Notes: generated from the letters alone by a model not told the origin. 64,000 bases of DNA from VRUE01 sp963774405 (GCA_963774405.1 CAVZEV010000005.1:186001-250000), one strand, 5' to 3'; shown: positions 7,319 to 18,212, counted from the first letter of the stretch. Made by a program: numbers and translations.

Positions 7319-8704
7319 ATGTCGCAGTTGACCGGTCGCAGTGCTCCGCAGCTTTTGCCGCCGTTCTGGCCGATCGATGACCAGCACGGCGTCGGTCATG
7401 TGCGCCTCGACGGCGAACCCCCGGCCAACGCGGCCGAGGTGATGCCGCTGCTGCTCCAGCTCGCCGCTCAGAGCGACGCGATGCGCAGCCTGCAGAGCGC
7501 CGAGGGCGAGATCCTCTCCGAGAGCGCCGCCTCGGTGCTGCGCGGCGAGATGGCCGAGCGGATGCGCGAGCTCGCCGACCTGCTCGACGAGGATTCCGCC
7601 GCCGCGGTTCGCCTGCGCGCCAAGGGGCTCTCCGGCGGCATCGGGCACCGCGAGATGACGCTCGAGATCGCCAACAGCGGCCCGCCGCCGGCGCTCGAGG
7701 TCGTCTGCGGCCCGCTCTGCACCTGGCGGATGAAGACGCGCATCGGCCTGCACTCGTTCGTCGCCGCCGCCCGCGACGAGCGCCAGCAGGCGCTGCTGGA
7801 CGAACTTGACGACTCGCTCGAGCAAGCATTGGCCTCGGTCGAAGCCGAAATCGGCGCCGGCGGGCTGCACGTGCCCTTCAAGCTGCCGATGAACGTCACC
7901 AACCTGCTGATCTCGGCCGGCGAGGCGGCGGGTCACCCGAAGCACTTCGCCTACTTCATGCCCGAGGACGAATGGGTCGACGGGCTGCCGATCGAGGAAC
8001 AGCGCACGCTCTACATGCGCAACGTGCACCTCGCCCGCTACGAAGTGATCACGATCCCGCTCGCCGAAGAGCTGCTGCGCGGGCCGATGCGCGCCGCCGA
8101 GGTGCCGATCGCCGACACCCTGATGCCGTGGATACGCGGCCACGACCACGGCCACAACGTCGTCGTGCCGTCGACTTGCTACGACGAGTGGATGGAGACG
8201 CTTGGGATCGAGCCCTTCATGGCCCTGCAGGAGGCGATCGCCGACGTCTACGGCTTCCTGATGACGATCTCCGACGCCTGGCTCGACATCACCGGGGTCA
8301 GCCGCCTCGACATGTGCGCCACCCACATGTCCGAGCTGCTCCACTACCTGCGCCGCGGGCCGAAGTACTACGGCGACCCCGGCGCCGCCTACGTCGAACT
8401 CAGCTTCCTCGCCGAGAACGGCTTCGTCGAGATCGACGCGGCCGGCCGCGTGACCTGGAACGAGGAGGACTTCTGCCGCGGCATGGCGGCCCTGGCGAGC
8501 GCTCTGACCGAGTCGACCGTCGGCGCCCCCGACGAGACCGGCTCCGAAGCCCTTCTCGCCCGCTACGGCTGGCCCACCGAGACCGCCGCGATGCGCACCT
8601 TCAACGCGATGCGCGAGGAGTTGACCAACGTCCCCACGTCCCTCGCCTTCTACAGGACCAGCGATGTGGCGGCGGCTGAGCCAGCCGCTCCGGTTGCCGC
8701 TTAG
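7319..8704 (+). CDS. Uncharacterised protein with HDHGHN motif (possibly DUF6421-like)
   Basis: 461 residues from ATG 7319, chosen because GGGAAAAGGGAGAGCGAG directly precedes it; the frame is open further upstream to 7199 but that part is AT-rich and reads poorly. A likely metal-binding cluster HDHGHN lies at residues 275-280 and is followed about 35 residues later by the helix QEAIADVYGFLM, reminiscent of HxxxH...ExxxD metal sites. Later His/Asp-containing motif: DMCATHMSELLHYLRRG. No signal peptide or membrane segment. From memory it resembles DUF6421 proteins of actinobacteria; function unknown. A palindromic operator sits about 130 bases upstream. Confidence 0.85.
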   Translation: MSQLTGRSAPQLLPPFWPIDDQHGVGHVRLDGEPPANAAEVMPLLLQLAAQSDAMRSLQSAEGEILSESAASVLRGEMAERMRELADLLDEDSAAAVRLRAKGLSGGIGHREMTLEIANSGPPPALEVVCGPLCTWRMKTRIGLHSFVAAARDERQQALLDELDDSLEQALASVEAEIGAGGLHVPFKLPMNVTNLLISAGEAAGHPKHFAYFMPEDEWVDGLPIEEQRTLYMRNVHLARYEVITIPLAEELLRGPMRAAEVPIADTLMPWIRGHDHGHNVVVPSTCYDEWMETLGIEPFMALQEAIADVYGFLMTISDAWLDITGVSRLDMCATHMSELLHYLRRGPKYYGDPGAAYVELSFLAENGFVEIDAAGRVTWNEEDFCRGMAALASALTESTVGAPDETGSEALLARYGWPTETAAMRTFNAMREELTNVPTSLAFYRTSDVAAAEPAAPVAA

Positions 8705-8708
8705 CTAG

Positions 8709-9656
8709 TCAGTCCGAGGCGCCAGCCAGGCGCTCGACGCCCGACTTTTCAATGGTCATCCTCAATCCGTCGCGGAGCTCAATTGACGGTTCCCAGCCGA
8801 GCAGCTCCTGCGCCCGGGTGATGTCGGGGCGGCGCTGCTGGGGATCGTCGGTCGGCAGCGGCTCGAAGATGATCTCCGAGCGCGACTCGGTCACCTCGAT
8901 CACCGTCTTCGCCAGCTCCAGCAGGGTGAACTCGTTGGGGTTGCCGATGTTGACCGGCATGTGCACGTCGGATTCGGCCAGGGCAACGATGCCGCGGATC
9001 AGGTCGTCGACGTAACAGAAGCTGCGGGTCTGCTCGCCCTCGCCGAAGACGGTCAGCGGCCGGTCCTCGAGCGCTTGACGGAAGAAGGTCGGGATCGCGC
9101 GGCCGTCATGGGCGCGCATGCGCGGACCGTAGGTGTTGAAGATGCGCACGATCGAGGTGTCGACGCCCTGCTGGCGGTGGTAGGCCATCGTCATCGCCTC
9201 GGCGTAGCGCTTGGCCTCGTCGTAGACGCCGCGCGGCCCGATCGGGTTGACGTGGCCCCAGTAGTCCTCGGTCTGCGGGTGGACTTTGGGGTCGCCGTAC
9301 ACCTCGCTGGTCGAGGCGATCAGGAAGCGGGCGCGCTTGAACTTGGCGACGCCGAGCATGTGGTGGGTGCCGTGCGAGCCGACCTTGAGCGTGTGCAGCG
9401 GCAGCCGCAGGTAGTCGATCGGGCTGGCCGGCGAGGCGAGGTGATAGACGAAGTCGACATCCTCGGGGATGTCGACGTAATCGATGATGTCGATGTGGCG
9501 GAACTCGAAGGCCGGGTCCCGAATGTGCTCGATGTTCTGCAGCGAGCCGGTCTCGAGGTTGTCGATGCAGATGACCCGATGGCCCTCGCCAAGCAGGTGC
9601 TCGCAGAGGTGCGAGCCAAGGAAGCCGGCGCCGCCGGTGACTACGCAGGTGCTCAT
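8709..9656 (-). CDS. NAD-dependent epimerase, UDP-glucuronate decarboxylase-like
   Basis: 315 residues of the extended SDR family. The NAD-binding VTGGAGFLGSHL is at the N-terminus, the catalytic Ser region is STSEVYGDP and the Tyr/Lys pair is in YDEAKRYAE. Signatures SPASPIDY, MRAHDGRAIPTFFRQAL and GEGEQTRSFCYVDDLI match UDP-xylose synthases, which turn UDP-glucuronate into UDP-xylose for cell-surface sugars. It converges with the gene ending at 8704 and stands alone. A related UDP-glucose epimerase activity cannot be fully excluded. Confidence 0.92.
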   Translation of the reverse strand: MSTCVVTGGAGFLGSHLCEHLLGEGHRVICIDNLETGSLQNIEHIRDPAFEFRHIDIIDYVDIPEDVDFVYHLASPASPIDYLRLPLHTLKVGSHGTHHMLGVAKFKRARFLIASTSEVYGDPKVHPQTEDYWGHVNPIGPRGVYDEAKRYAEAMTMAYHRQQGVDTSIVRIFNTYGPRMRAHDGRAIPTFFRQALEDRPLTVFGEGEQTRSFCYVDDLIRGIVALAESDVHMPVNIGNPNEFTLLELAKTVIEVTESRSEIIFEPLPTDDPQQRRPDITRAQELLGWEPSIELRDGLRMTIEKSGVERLAGASD

Positions 9657-9831
9657 CGCGCGGATGCTATCGGCAGACTCCTGAGGAGGACTGCCGGTCG
9701 AGATCTATGCAATTTGCGCCGATATTCACCGGAAACTCGTCCAGGAGGGGGGCGAGTTTTGCCCGGCGGCAGGATTCGGTTGCCATGTTTCAGCGGCCAA
9801 TCGGACCTGCGCAGGGGAGCTCGGCGGGGAA

Positions 9832-11092
9832 TTGAGCCAGGGATCAGACGCGACAAAGACCAGTGCAGCGGCGCGCAAGCGCGCCGCCGTAGAAATGATC
9901 GCCCGCCACGAAGGCGCCCTGCGGCGCACGGCGCTGCGCTACTCGTTCGATCCCGAAGACGCGGAGGACGCCTACCAGCGGGCGCTGGAGATCGTCCTGA
10001 CCAAGGCGCCGACCACCAACTTAGGCGAACTGATCCGCTGGACCCAGACGGTCACCAAGCACGAGGCGCTGGCCGTGCGGCAGAGCCGCAGGAAGCTGCT
10101 GCGCTACCAGCGCGAGGGAACCGAGGACCCGGTGGCGCTGATCCCGGCCGGCGGCGGCGGCCCCGACGAGCAGGTCGAGCGTCGTGAGGACATAGCGCGC
10201 AGTCGCGAGGCCCTGCAAAGGCTGAAGCCCGCCGAGCTGCGGGCCCTGAGCCTGCTCGCCGAGGGCTACTCATACGTCGAGATCGGCGAGCGAACCGGGT
10301 GGAGCCGGACGAAAATCAATCGCCTGCTCGCCGAGGGGCGGGCCGGCTACCGGGCGCTTGTCTCCAGCAGCGAGGACGGCAGCCGCTGTCGCGAGCTGCG
10401 ACCGCTGCTCTCCGCCTACTGCGACGGTGAGGCAGGGCCCGATGACGCCCTGGAGGTGCGCGAGCACCTGCGCGCCTGCGGCCACTGCCGCTCGACGATG
10501 CGCACCTACCGGGCCGCCCCGCGCGTCGCCGCCGCGTTGCTGCCGCTGATGCCGCCCTCGCGCTCGCTGCTGGAGAGGGCGCAGGAGCCTCGCCGGCAGC
10601 CTCGCCTCGCGCCTGCCGGGATTCGGCGCCGGAGAATCGGCCGCCACGCAGGTCGCCGCTGCCGGGGGCACACGCGGGGCAGGCATGGCAGCGATCGCCA
10701 AGCTGCTCGCGGTCTGCGCCGGGGCGGCCGGCGGCGCGGCCGCCTGCGTCGCCGGCGGCGTGCTGCCTGCGCCGGCGCTGGTCTCCGACCCCGCGCCCGA
10801 GCCTGCGATCGAACGGTCGGCGGCCGGCGCGAGCGCGTCGAGCGAAGACGAGGCCGTCGACTATCAGCCCGCCCCGCCCGCGGCCGAAGCCCCGCCGGAC
10901 AAGCCGGCGCCGAAGCCCACGGCCAAGCACGAGGAAGCCAGCTCGGTCGAAACGGAAACGAGCGCCACGACGGCCGGGGCGGTGGAATACGAAGCGCCGG
11001 CCCCGACACCGGCACCCGAATCGACGGCCGGCGGCGAATCGGGATCGACGACAAGCTCGAGCGGCTCCGCCGCCGGGGAGTTTGGGCCGTGA
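9832..11092 (+). pseudogene. ECF-like sigma factor fused to zinc-finger anti-sigma region (frameshifted)
   Basis: The N-terminal part carries sigma region 2 (RRTALRYSFDPEDAEDAYQRA) and region 4 (LKPAELRALSLLAEGYSYVEIGER plus WSRTKINRLL). It is followed by a putative zinc-binding anti-sigma motif, HLRACGHC, a membrane-like segment (AKLLAVCAGAAGGAAACVAGG) and a Pro/Ala/Glu-rich tail. The reading frame shifts once near 10590: reading continues sensibly as SLAGSLASRLPGFGAG in frame +2, ending at TGA 11090-11092. The start is TTG 9832 by default; ATG 9895 is the alternative. The next gene starts in a GTGA overlap, so the two are translationally coupled. Confidence 0.8.
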
Positions 11093-13079
11093 GCGGGCCG
11101 GCGAGAGCGTCCGCAACGCGTTGCCGTCCCCGGAGGGCCGTAAAGCGTTGCACCGCCGTCGTCGCTCTGGCCTTATCCGTCGCCCTGGTCTCCCCGGCGG
11201 CGGCAGGGGCATCGATTCAGCCGACTGACCTGCGGGTCGACGGCGGCGAGGAAAGCTGGCATCGCGGGCAGCTGTTTGCGCTTTACTGGAGCAATCCGCC
11301 CGGCGTCGCCGCCGTCCACTACCGGCTGCTCGATCCCGGCGGCGACGTCCTGGTCGCCAACACCCTCGACTGGGCAGCAACCTGGATCGACCACCTCAGC
11401 GTTCCCCCCGTGCCGGGCGCCTACACCGCGCAGGTTTGGCTCAAGGACACGGGCGGCGCCCAGGGGCCGGCGGTCAGCGCCAAGCTCCGCTTCGACGACG
11501 CGCGCCCGGGCGCGATCGAGCCCGTGACCACGTCTGCCTGGATCGGCCGCTCGGCCTTTCCCTACACGCTCCGCCTCACCCACCCGAGCGATCCGCTGCC
11601 GATCTCCGGCATCCGCGGCTACGCCGTCTCGGTCGATGCCTCCCCGACCGGGAGTCCCTGTGCCGGCGCCGGCTGCACCGCGGCCGAGACCGACCTGCAG
11701 GGCGGCGCCGGCGCCGACTCGCTGCCGATCGCCGAGCTGCCAGAGGGGATCAACTACGTTCACGCGGTCGCCGTTTCCGGCTCGGGAACAAGCTCGGCGC
11801 CGATCGGGACCACGGTCCTCCGCGTCGACAAGACCGCGCCGTCGACCCGCATCGAGGGAGTCCCGGCGGGCTGGGCGCGCGCCCGGTGAGATTGACGGCG
11901 GTGGCCGACGATGCCGACGCGGGGATGGCCCCGACCGGCGCCGGCGGGCCCTTCACCGCGATCCGGGTCGACGGCGGCGCCCCAACCACCGCTCCGGGCG
12001 CCGAAGTCAGCGCCACCGTGATCGGCTCCGGCGTTCACACGATCGCCTACTACGCCCGCGACGCGGCCGGCAACGTCGCCGACGGGGCACCCGGCGATCG
12101 TCCGCCGGCCACGGCCGTGGTCCGGATCGACCGCGAGCCGCCGCGGCTCGCCTTCGCCGCCGCCCAGGACGCCAGGGATCCCGAGCTGATCGAGGCCCGG
12201 GCCGAGGATCCCTACTCGGGGGTCGACCCGAGCCGGGGCTCGATCGCGGTGCGCCGCGTCGGTGCCGGAGAGCGCTTCGCCGCGCTGCCGACCCAGGTCG
12301 CGGCCGGAACCCTCCACGCCCACTGGGACTCGAGCGCCTACCCGGCGGGCGAGTACGAGTTCCGCGCCACGGCCTACGACGCCGCCGGCAACGCGACGGT
12401 CTCACTCGAGCGAGCCGACGGCACCCCGATGCGCCTCAGCGGGCCGCTCAAGGTGCCGGTCAGGCTCTCGATTCGCGGCGCTCGCAGGCGGACGGTGCGC
12501 TACGGGCGCCGCACCTGGTTCGCCGGGCGGGCGCTGGCCGCGCGGCGGACGCCGCTGGCGGGCGTGCCGATCAGGGTGATCGAGCGCTTCGCCGCGGGCG
12601 CGGTGCCCGCCGAGCGCGTCTCGATGCTACGGACGGATGTCAACGGGAGGTTCGGGGTCCACCTCGCGCCCGGACCGAGCCGCGAGTCCTCGCCACGGTC
12701 GCGCCGACGGCGACGACGCGGGGGGCGAGCAGCAGCCCGCTGGCCCTGAGCGTGCACAGCCGCGTGGTCCTGCGCGCCTCGGCTCGGGTGGCGAAGATCG
12801 GCGGACGGGCGCTGGTCTTCCGCGGCAAGGTCGCGAGCCGTGGCGCCCCGATACCGGCGGACGGCAAGGTGGTGCAGCTGCAGTTCCGGCTCCCGGGCCT
12901 GCCCTGGAGCGAGTTCCGCAGCGTCCGCACCGGGCCCGGCGGGCGCTTCCGCTACGCCTATCGCTTCAGCGACGACGACAGCCGCGGCGCGCGCTTCCAG
13001 TTCCGCGCCTACGCACCGGCGCAGCCGGCTGGCCCTTCGAGCCGGCGGCTCACTGCCGGTCCTGGTGCGGTCGTGCTGA
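11089..13079 (+). pseudogene. Secreted Ig-like repeat protein (several frameshifts)
   Basis: GTG 11089 overlaps the sigma-factor stop by four bases. A signal sequence is visible (VVALALSVALVSPAAAGASI). The protein reads on through three or more beta-rich, Ig-like domains with repeated motifs (IRGYAVSVD, HTIAYYARDAAGNVADG, EYEFRATAYDAAGNATV) and a domain with FRGKVASRGAPIPADGKVVQLQ. The frame changes near 11880 (1 to 3), 12690 (3 to 2), 13022 and 13050; the last piece ends SLPVLVRSC at TGA 13077-13079. Coupling to the sigma/anti-sigma gene suggests an envelope-stress or surface-protein unit. Confidence 0.7.
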
Positions 13080-13570
13080 GGCCGCGGGTCGCGGGGGTGG
13101 CCACGGTAGGGGGCGTGCGGCCGTGGCGGGGAGCCTGGAGGAACAGCTGTCGCGACCTGGACAGGCAGGAGCGTCCACTGCTTTGCGTACGCGCTGCTCG
13201 AGCTCGTTGCGGTTGCGCTTCAGCGTCGTCTCGACCGTGCGCTGACGCTTGCGCGCCTCGCGCTCGACCCGGTTGCGGGTCTTGCGCGCCTCGGTCGTCG
13301 CGCTTCGCGGGCGGTGGTGCCGCGCCGCTCGGTGCGCTTGACCGACGGCGCAGTTCGGTCCGGTAGGACTTGAGCTGTTTTTCGGCGGCGGTGCGGCCGC
13401 TGAACGGCTCAACCAGCTCGGTGACGCGGTCGGTGAGCTCAGGACCGCGCCAACCGGGAGGTCGACGGCGGACTCGGCGACGCTGCGAGCCTGGCTTTTC
13501 TCAGCGCTCGTCGGTGCTTCGTGGTTTTGGCTTTGGAGGCGGAGCTTTTGCTCCCGTTCTTGGATGCCAT
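13050..13570 (-). pseudogene. Basic, helical DNA- or granule-associated-like protein (frameshifted)
   Basis: ATG 13570 opens MASKNGSKSSASKAKTTK. After small frame shifts the sequence reads as AEKSQARSVAESAVDLPVGA, LTDRVTELVEPFSGRTAAEKQ and then a long Arg/Lys/Glu-rich helix (TRNRVEREARKRQRTVETT, LKRNRNELEQRVRKA). The style is that of small basic histone-like or polyhydroxyalkanoate-granule-associated proteins, but the family is not certain. The 3-prime end is unclear and overlaps the convergent Ig-like gene. Two LexA-like boxes lie 55-84 bases upstream. Confidence 0.5.
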
Positions 13571-13624
13571 GTGAAAGAAGAGTCCCTTCGTCTGCGGTTT
13601 CCTGCCTCGGATTCGCGAGTGTAA

Positions 13625-13654
13625 CGAACATACGTTCTACGCGAACAAACGTTC
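13625..13654. promoter_or_regulatory. Tandem LexA (SOS)-like boxes
   Basis: CGAACATACGTTC at 13625-13637 and CGAACAAACGTTC at 13642-13654 both fit the Gram-positive/actinobacterial LexA pattern CGAAC-N4-GTTC. Their centres are 17 bp apart. They lie just upstream of the minus-strand gene starting at 13570. The match to the consensus is seen directly; SOS control is inferred. Confidence 0.55.
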
Positions 13655-13676
13655 TTAAACCCGAAGCGCCCGCCGG

Positions 13677-14499
13677 TTACTGCCCGGCTCGGGCAATCGC
13701 CAATCCGCGCTCTCCGGCGGCGGCGGCGAAGGTGTAGCGGGCGTCGAGCCCAAGCGGCGCCTCGTCCAGCGTCCCCTCGCCGAACCCAACCGCCCCGCCG
13801 GCCTCGCGCGACGATCAGCTGCGTGGCGGCGGCGTCGACCGAGCGGCAGGGCCGCAGGCCGATCATCGCGTCGAAACGGCCGGCGGCGACGTAGGCGGCG
13901 GTGATCGCGATCGAGCCGACCACGCGGATCCGGTACACGCGCCCGGCAAACGCCTCGAGCGCCGGGGCGGCGCGCTCGGGCTCCGCCGCCTCGAGGCCGA
14001 GCAGCTCCAACTTGTCGCCGTCGGCACCGACCCCGATCCGCTCGCCGTCGAGCATCGCCCCGCCGCCGCGCTGGGCGCTGAACTCCTCGCCGGCGCCGAA
14101 GTCATAGACGTAGCCGAACTCGACCGCGCCCATCGAGTCGTCGCCGGCGACGGCGATGCTGAGGCTGTGCGAGGGCAGCGTGCGGCGGGCGTTGAGCGAG
14201 CCGTCGATCGGGTCGATCACCACCCGGGCCGGACCGCCGCCGCCGAACTCGACCTCGCCGCGCTCCTCCGAGACGGCGACGAAGGAGGCGCCCCGCTCGG
14301 CCAGCCCCTCGAGCTCGGCGAAGACGACATCCTCGCAGCGACGGTCGATGACCAGAGTGTGGTCGCCGCCCTCCCCCACGCCCTCGTACTCGGTGCGAGC
14401 CTCGATGCCGCGCACCTGCTCGAAGATCTCCCGCTGCGCCGCCACGCAACGGCGGCAGATTCCCAGCCAGTCTGCGGAGAAAACGTCCATGCCGGTCAT
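13677..14499 (-). pseudogene. Inositol monophosphatase-family protein (one frameshift)
   Basis: About 270 residues. The metal site VVIDPIDGSLNARR matches the family DPIDGTxN motif, with Ser in place of Thr, and the late motif SVDAAATQLIV corresponds to the usual WDxAAG/L region but lacks the Trp-Asp. A frameshift near 13803 separates the catalytic part from the C-terminus, which then reads GFGEGTLDEAPLGLDARYTF and stops at 13677. ATG 14490 is an alternative start. Substrate could be inositol phosphate, fructose bisphosphate or PAP. Confidence 0.78.
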
Positions 14500-14533
14500 C
14501 CTATGGAGGCCGCGCACTCGCTAGCGTTGGACC

Positions 14534-17320
14534 ATGCTCACCCTGGCGGAGGCCCAGCAGCGCGCGGTCCGGCATGGCGAGGGTCCGTTGCTGCTGCTCG
14601 GCGCCGCCGGCACCGGCAAGACCGAGGCCCTGGCCCGGCGCCTGGCCCGCCTCGCCCGGACGAGGTCGACGCCGATCGCGTCCTCCTCATCGCCGCCACC
14701 CCGGCAACCGCCCGTCGCCTGCAGGGCCGGGCCGAGACGTTGCTGCGCTCCCCCTACGAGGAGCTGTGGATCGGCACCTGGTCGGCAATCTGCGAGCGGC
14801 TGCTGCGGGCTCACTCGACCGCGGCGGGACTCAATCCCTTCTTCGACGTCCTCGGCCCGGCGGAGCGGCTGGCGATGATGCTCGACCACCTCGACGAGCT
14901 GCCGCTCCGCAACCACGAGATCCGCGGCAACCCGGCCGGCCTGCTCGCTCGCCTGCTGGCACAAATCGATGAGCTGAAGGCGGGCTCCGACCCGCCCGAG
15001 CCCGACCTGGCCGAGTTCTGCGCCGCCCACGACCGGATCGTCGCCTAGTCGGGCAACCTCGACGAGGGCGACGTCTTCCTCACCCTCGGCAAGCTCCTGC
15101 ACGAGGAGGCCGGCATCCGCGCCGAGATCGCGACCCGCTTCGCCTACCTGATGGTCGACGAGTACGAGGACACGACCCCAGCCCAGCGCACGGTCCTCGC
15201 CAAACTCGCCGAGGAGAACCCGAATCACCTCTACGCCCAGGACGCGTCTGCGGAGCTCACCGGCGACGCGCCGTCGATCACGCTCGAGCGAACAGTTCCG
15301 CCGGCCGGCGCTGCGGCGGTTCTGGCGCTGCACCAACGAGCGGGCGCAGGCGCAGGCGGTCGCGCGCGAGGTCGAGCACCTGCTCGGCGAGGGCACGGCG
15401 CCCGGTGCGATCTGCGTGTTGGTCGACGACCCCGCGACCGACGGCGGGCCGGTCTCGGCGGCGATGGAGGAACGCGGCATCCCCTTCCACCTGGCCGGGC
15501 CGGCGGCGCTCTTCCAGCGGCCCGAGGTGCGCGACGCGATCGCCTGGCTGCGCGTGCTGGCGGCGCCCGACGACTCGCCGGCCGCGGCGCGGGCGCTGAC
15601 CAGGCCGCCGATCGAGCTGCGCGCCGCCGACCTGGCGCGGCTGACGACGATCGCCCGCCGCCGCAAGGTCGACATGGTCTCGGCCTGCGAGGCGGCGCTG
15701 GAAAGCCCGCAGATCCCGCCCGAGGGGCGGGAGCGAATCCAGGCCTTCCTCAAGCTCTACGGCGAAGCCTCGGCGGCGCTGGAAGAACGCCGCGCCGACG
15801 TCTTCGTCCGCCGCCTGATCGAGCGGGTCGGCCTGCGCCGCCAGCGGCTCTTCGCCGCCGAGCCCGAGGTGGCCGAGCGGCTGCTCGGCCTCTCCCGATT
15901 GGCCGAGCTGGCATCCGCCTGGGCGCGGCGGGAAGCGCACGGGACGACTCGCGACTTCGTCCGCTACCTCAGCGCCGTCGCCGAGGCGGGGGTCGAGCCG
16001 GCGGGCGGCGAGGAGCCACCCTCGCCGGGCGCCGTCCTCGGCCTCTCCCGCCGCGCCGCCAAGGGCACCGAGTTCGACCACGTCTTCGTGCTCGGCCAGG
16101 GCAGCGAGGGCGCGCAGGCTCGCCTCGGCCTGGTGCTCTCGCGGCTCGACCAGGAGGGGGCGGCGGCGGTTGACGGGGAGGAGGAAGCCCAAGAGGAGGA
16201 GCTGTTCGGTCCCGCCGAGGGGCTGCACGCGACCTACCGCAAGCTTCGCGAGGAGGTGCTGGAGGCGTCCTGGCGGGCCGGGCGCGAGCTCTCCGAGCCG
16301 CGCCTCGACACCGTGATCGACGTCAACCGGGCGATCGCCCGCCACCTCGAGCTGCTCAAGCTGGCGGCGCTCGCCCAGCGGCCCGGCGAGGAGGCGACGG
16401 CGGAGGCGATCGCCGCGGTCAACGGGCTGCTGCGCCAGGTGGCGACGCCCGAGCAGCAGACCGAGCTCGACGCCTCGCCGCTCGACGCCTACCTGCTCGA
16501 CTCAGAGCGCGAGCGCGACGGCCGCCGCATGCTGATCGCCGCCCGCCACGAGCCCTCGCTGGAAGCCTTCCTGCCGCGCCGCGGCGACGGCGCCCTCAGC
16601 CTCTCGGCCTCCGACCTCGACCTCTACCTGACCTGCCCGCTGAAGTACAAGTTCCGCCGCGTCTTCGGCATCCCCGAGGAGCCGACGATCAACCAGCGCT
16701 TCGGCATCCTCATCCACAGCGTGCTGGAACGCTTCCACAGGGAGGCCAGTGACGGCGAGGCGGCGAGCGGCGAGCTCGCGGAGCTGATCGACCTCTTCGA
16801 GTCGGGCTGGAGGCGCTCGGGCTTCGGCAGCAGCGACGACGAGCTGCAGTTCCGCGACCGCGCCCGCCAGGCGATGCGGCTCTACTGGGAGCGCGAGCGC
16901 GAATCGGAGGGGGAGCCGGCCTGGCTCGAGCGCAAGTTCGACATCCGCATCGGCGAGCACCAGGTGCGCGGCCGGGTCGACCGGGTCGACCGTCTCCCGG
17001 ACGGCAGCTATGAGCTGATCGACTACAAGACCGGCGAGCGCAAGAGCGAGGCCCAGCTCGAGAACGACCTGCAGCTGGCCCTCTACCGGCTCGCCGCCCG
17101 CGAGGCCTGGGGGCTGGAGGCCGGCACCGGCAGCTACTACTACGTGCTCGACGCCGACAAGGTGGCGGCGCCGGTCCGCGCCGACGACGCCGAGCGGGTG
17201 GAGCGCACCGTGCTGGAAGTCGGCGAGGGTGTGCTGGGCCAGGACTTCGAGCCGCGGCCCGCGCCCACCACCTGCAGTTGGTGCGACTACCGGCTGATCT
17301 GCCCGGCGGCGGAGAGCTAG
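14534..17320 (+). pseudogene. UvrD/AddB-like helicase with PD-(D/E)XK nuclease domain (disrupted)
   Basis: About 930 residues in all. Walker A is GAAGTGKTEAL near residue 25 and Walker B is LMVDEYEDTTPAQ. The frame shifts near 14655, has an in-frame TAG at 15046-15048 (reading continues SGNLDEGDVFLTL) and shifts near 15290. From there 634 residues are intact, with KGTEFDHVFVLG and a C-terminal nuclease of Cas4/AddB type: first Cys in YLTCPLKYKFR, RVDRVD...YELIDYKTGE, and CSWCDYRLIC supplying a CxxC-x5-C cluster. Such proteins process DNA ends for recombination. The usual helicase motif VI is not evident, so even an intact version may be an AddB-like inactive helicase. Confidence 0.82.
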
Positions 17321-18182
17321 CGTAATCGTCGCCCTGCTGGCGCAGGAACTGCTGGAAGTCGCGGGCGATCGAGTCCGCGGACGGTAGGTCTTCGGGGCCG
17401 CTGAGCTCGGTCTGTTCCGCCTCGATGCGGTCGACCAGCTCCTCGATCTCGGGATTGGCGGCGATCGCGCGGTCGATCTGCTCTTCGTAGGAGCTCGTCT
17501 CCTCCTCCAACTCGGCGGCGTCGACGGCAATGCCGGTGAGGCCCTCGAGCCGGCGCAGCAGGGCGAGCGCCGCCTTCGGGTTGGGGACGGCGGCGACGTA
17601 GTGCGGCACCGCCGCCCAGAGCGAGGCCGAGCTCATCCCGACCTGGCGGCAACAGTCGTGGACGACGCCGACGATCCCGGTCGGCCCCTCGTAGCTGGAG
17701 CGCTGCAGGTCGAGCTCCTCGACCAGCTTCTCGTCGGAGGCCAGCCCGGTGATCGGCACCGGCAGGGTGTGGGAGACCTCGGCGACAAGCGCCCCGAGGG
17801 TGATCACCATCTCCACCCCGAGCGCGTCGGCGGCGGTCGCGATCGTCTCCGAGAAGGTGCGCCAGCGCAGGTTGGGCTCGGTCCCGTCGAGCAGGACGAG
17901 GTCGCGCTCGGCAGCCGGGACGCGAACGGCGATCAGGTTGTTGTGCGGCCAGTCGATCCGCCGCGCCTGGCCCTCGGTGAGGACGATGGTGGGGCGAGTC
18001 GCCTGGAAGTCGAAGTAGTCCTCGGCGTCGATCTCGGCGATCAGCTCGGAGTCGAAGGCGTCGCCGACCGTGGTCAGCGCCGTCGAGGCCGCCGCGGCAG
18101 CGTCGTTCCAGCCCCGAAAGGAGCAGACGAGGATCGGGCTGCGCAGCTGCGGCACGTCGCCTTCCCAGCGAAGCGATTCCAC
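17317..18182 (-). CDS. PAC2-family protein
   Basis: About 285 residues. The N-terminus SPILVCSFRGWNDAAAAAS and the later MVITLGALVAEVSHTLPVPITG and GIVGVVHDCCRQVGMSSASLWAAVPHYV are typical of actinobacterial PAC2 (proteasome-assembly-chaperone-like) proteins. The meaningful sequence ends at about FLRQQGDDYAS near 17320; the formal frame runs on to 16710 antisense to the helicase gene, so the true stop has probably been lost to a small indel. Role unknown; often found in proteasome-bearing actinobacteria. Confidence 0.82.
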
Positions 18183-18212
18183 GAGTCTGAGGTTACCGAT
18201 GGCCCTCCGCGG

